A DNA stretch of 14,121 nt, from positions 1 to 14,121 of the forward strand of contig CAZYPK010000134.1 of NCBI GenBank assembly GCA_964649195.1, given 5' to 3'. Below are positions 13,370-14,121 of the stretch, one piece after another. Position 1 is the stretch's first letter, and each line of letters begins with the position of its first letter. This DNA is from JTS-RE9 sp964649195. Lineage in GTDB: Bacteria; Planctomycetota; Phycisphaerae; Phycisphaerales; Phycisphaeraceae. Both the position numbers and the translations under genes were made by a program. The notes under the pieces are model-generated. The model was not told the DNA's origin and ran no database searches. It saw nothing but the letters and a program-made list of their open reading frames with translations.

Positions 13370-13822
13370 ATGACGAACAAGTCGACACATTTCGGTTGGC
13401 GGTCATTGGTTCCGGTCGTGATGGCCGGGGTGATGTTCGTTCATGCCTCGATCGCCATCGGGGGGTTGTCGGCGGCCCATTGGTTCTGCGTCAGCACATT
13501 GCAATTCGCCGGCGGTCTGCCGGGGGAGTCGCGGGACGATGACGGGGGCGACTCCTGCTGCCGATCGAATCCGACGTGTGACACCTTGGGGCGCGATGCG
13601 GGTGGCGCCACTGGTGGGGAAACTCCTGCGGATCCGGCGGGCAGGTCCTCGAATGATGAATGCCCGTGCTGCGTGCTGATCATGTCGGCTCCGCTGTGCG
13701 GGTCGGATGGGCCGTTGCCGTTGCTGCCTCTTTCCATTCTCGCCATCGATTCCGCGATCCCTTCGGACAACTGCCACCCGTTCGGGTGGGTGAGTTCCCT
13801 TCTTCGTCCGCCCAGCGCCTGA
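13370..13822 (+). CDS. Cysteine-rich small protein with N-terminal membrane segment
   Basis: The product is 150 residues. A short polar start (MTNKSTHFGWR) leads into a hydrophobic segment (about 12-34) that could be a signal peptide or single membrane anchor. An acidic Gly/Asp-rich middle follows. Nine cysteines are present (40, 63, 64, 70, 98, 100, 101, 110, 135), with clusters DSCC, ECPCC and NCH. A second hydrophobic stretch, GPLPLLPLSILAI, lies near the C-terminus. No family is recognised with confidence. The layout is reminiscent of small DUF2946-type proteins found near metal-efflux genes, which is speculative. Exported metal binding or disulfide chemistry would fit the cysteines. The ATG at 13370 lacks a Shine-Dalgarno and follows element B2 closely. 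The coding call rests on the signal-like N-terminus and frame length. Confidence 0.6.
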   Translation: MTNKSTHFGWRSLVPVVMAGVMFVHASIAIGGLSAAHWFCVSTLQFAGGLPGESRDDDGGDSCCRSNPTCDTLGRDAGGATGGETPADPAGRSSNDECPCCVLIMSAPLCGSDGPLPLLPLSILAIDSAIPSDNCHPFGWVSSLLRPPSA

Positions 13823-13886
13823 ACAGCATTCCGCTGTGACACTGCGCGCCGTCATTTTCGTCATTCCATGACGCGGCTGGGGCTGA

Positions 13887-13956
13887 AGCCAGAAGAGCCA
13901 AGAAGAGCCAAGAAGAGCCAAGAAGAGCCAAGAAGAGCCAAAGGAGCCAGAAGAGC
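13887..13956. repeat. 10-bp AGAAGAGCCA tandem repeat
   Basis: Five exact copies of AGAAGAGCCA run 13891-13940, followed by degenerate copies (AAGGAGCCAGAAGAGC). The tract leads directly into element A3. Copy number is probably variable between strains by slippage. Confidence 0.9.
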
Positions 13957-13970
13957 TCGGGCTTTGCGCC

Positions 13971-14089
13971 GGGTGGCTGGGGCTGGAGGCTTTGCGCAAG
14001 CCCCGGCCCGGCGCGCGGCAGGTGTGCGATGGCGGTCAAAGGCGGTTTGTCACAGCAAGGCGCGCCGGGCCGGGGCTTGCGCAAAGCCT
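13971..14089. repeat. Palindromic element A3 (family A, copy 3, different core)
   Basis: The outer left end, GGGTGGCTGGGGCTGGAGGC, is the same as in A2. A perfect 30-bp inverted pair (13987-14016 and 14060-14089; AGGCTTTGCGCAAGCCCCGG at the left) encloses a 43-nt core at 14017-14059. That core is unrelated to the A1/A2 core. The right outer CAGCCCCAGCCACCC end seen in A1 and A2 is absent. Confidence 0.85.
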
Positions 14090-14101
14090 TGTATCTTACA
14101 A

Positions 14102-14121
14102 ATGTGTCTGATCGGCGTCCC
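14102..14121 (+). CDS. Possible start of a gene cut by the window edge (MCLIGV...)
   Basis: An ATG at 14102 opens a frame reading Met-Cys-Leu-Ile-Gly-Val before the window ends. NRDE-family proteins characteristically begin MCLI, with Cys2 as the predicted N-terminal nucleophile. Six codons are far too few for certainty, and no Shine-Dalgarno precedes the ATG. Confidence 0.2.

Noticed and set aside
13891..13940. Short regular repeats considered as a CRISPR array.
   Set aside because: The 10-bp units are contiguous with no spacers and there are no cas genes, so it is a tandem repeat.

Overview
The window is GC-rich bacterial chromosome (roughly two thirds G+C by eye) carrying eight convincing protein genes and an unusual density of intergenic palindromes and short tandem repeats. 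A signal-peptide-bearing TonB-dependent receptor, a lipoprotein and PspA indicate a two-membrane cell envelope. Several starts lack a clear Shine-Dalgarno sequence, and the spacers hold many unrelated repeat families. This fits a member of the Planctomycetota, possibly Phycisphaerae, but that assignment is inference: no rRNA or other marker gene is present.

Layout. 1-466: spacer with a palindromic element (B1), then the leader of the first gene. 467-5525 (+): a very large polytopic membrane protein with a DUF2157-like N-terminus, a PspA/IM30 protein, and an unrecognised 123-residue protein whose start overlaps the end of pspA. 5680-6144 (+): a RimI-like GNAT acetyltransferase. 6448-8814 (-): a FecA-like TonB-dependent outer-membrane receptor, convergent with the acetyltransferase. 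9286-9966 (-): an orphan LutC/LUD-domain protein. 10149-11474 (-): a DUF900-type alpha/beta hydrolase lipoprotein. 11847-12902 (+): argC, divergent from the hydrolase. 13370-13822 (+): a small cysteine-rich membrane-anchored protein. A possible new gene beginning MCLIGV is cut by the right edge.

The gene content is mostly housekeeping or envelope: membrane-stress maintenance (PspA and neighbours), iron or siderophore uptake, arginine biosynthesis and an extracytoplasmic hydrolase. There is no obvious pathway joining all of them, no phage or transposase gene, and no CRISPR array.

The most interesting content is between the genes. At least seven different repeat families occupy the spacers. 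Family A (three copies, each downstream of a stop codon) has two copies that share the same outer arms in the same orientation but carry the central 38-nt core in opposite orientation, with 37 of 38 matching bases. The third copy has the same arms around an unrelated core. Family B (two copies in opposite orientation, both upstream of genes) has a conserved core of about 74 nt between GC-rich inverted arms. Single elements include a hairpin of about 160 nt (9091-9248), a nested GC hairpin (8990-9059), a GGCTGAAAGCT-type inverted pair, a CTTGTTTGAG-type inverted pair and 7-bp tandem arrays that fill an entire gene-to-gene gap.
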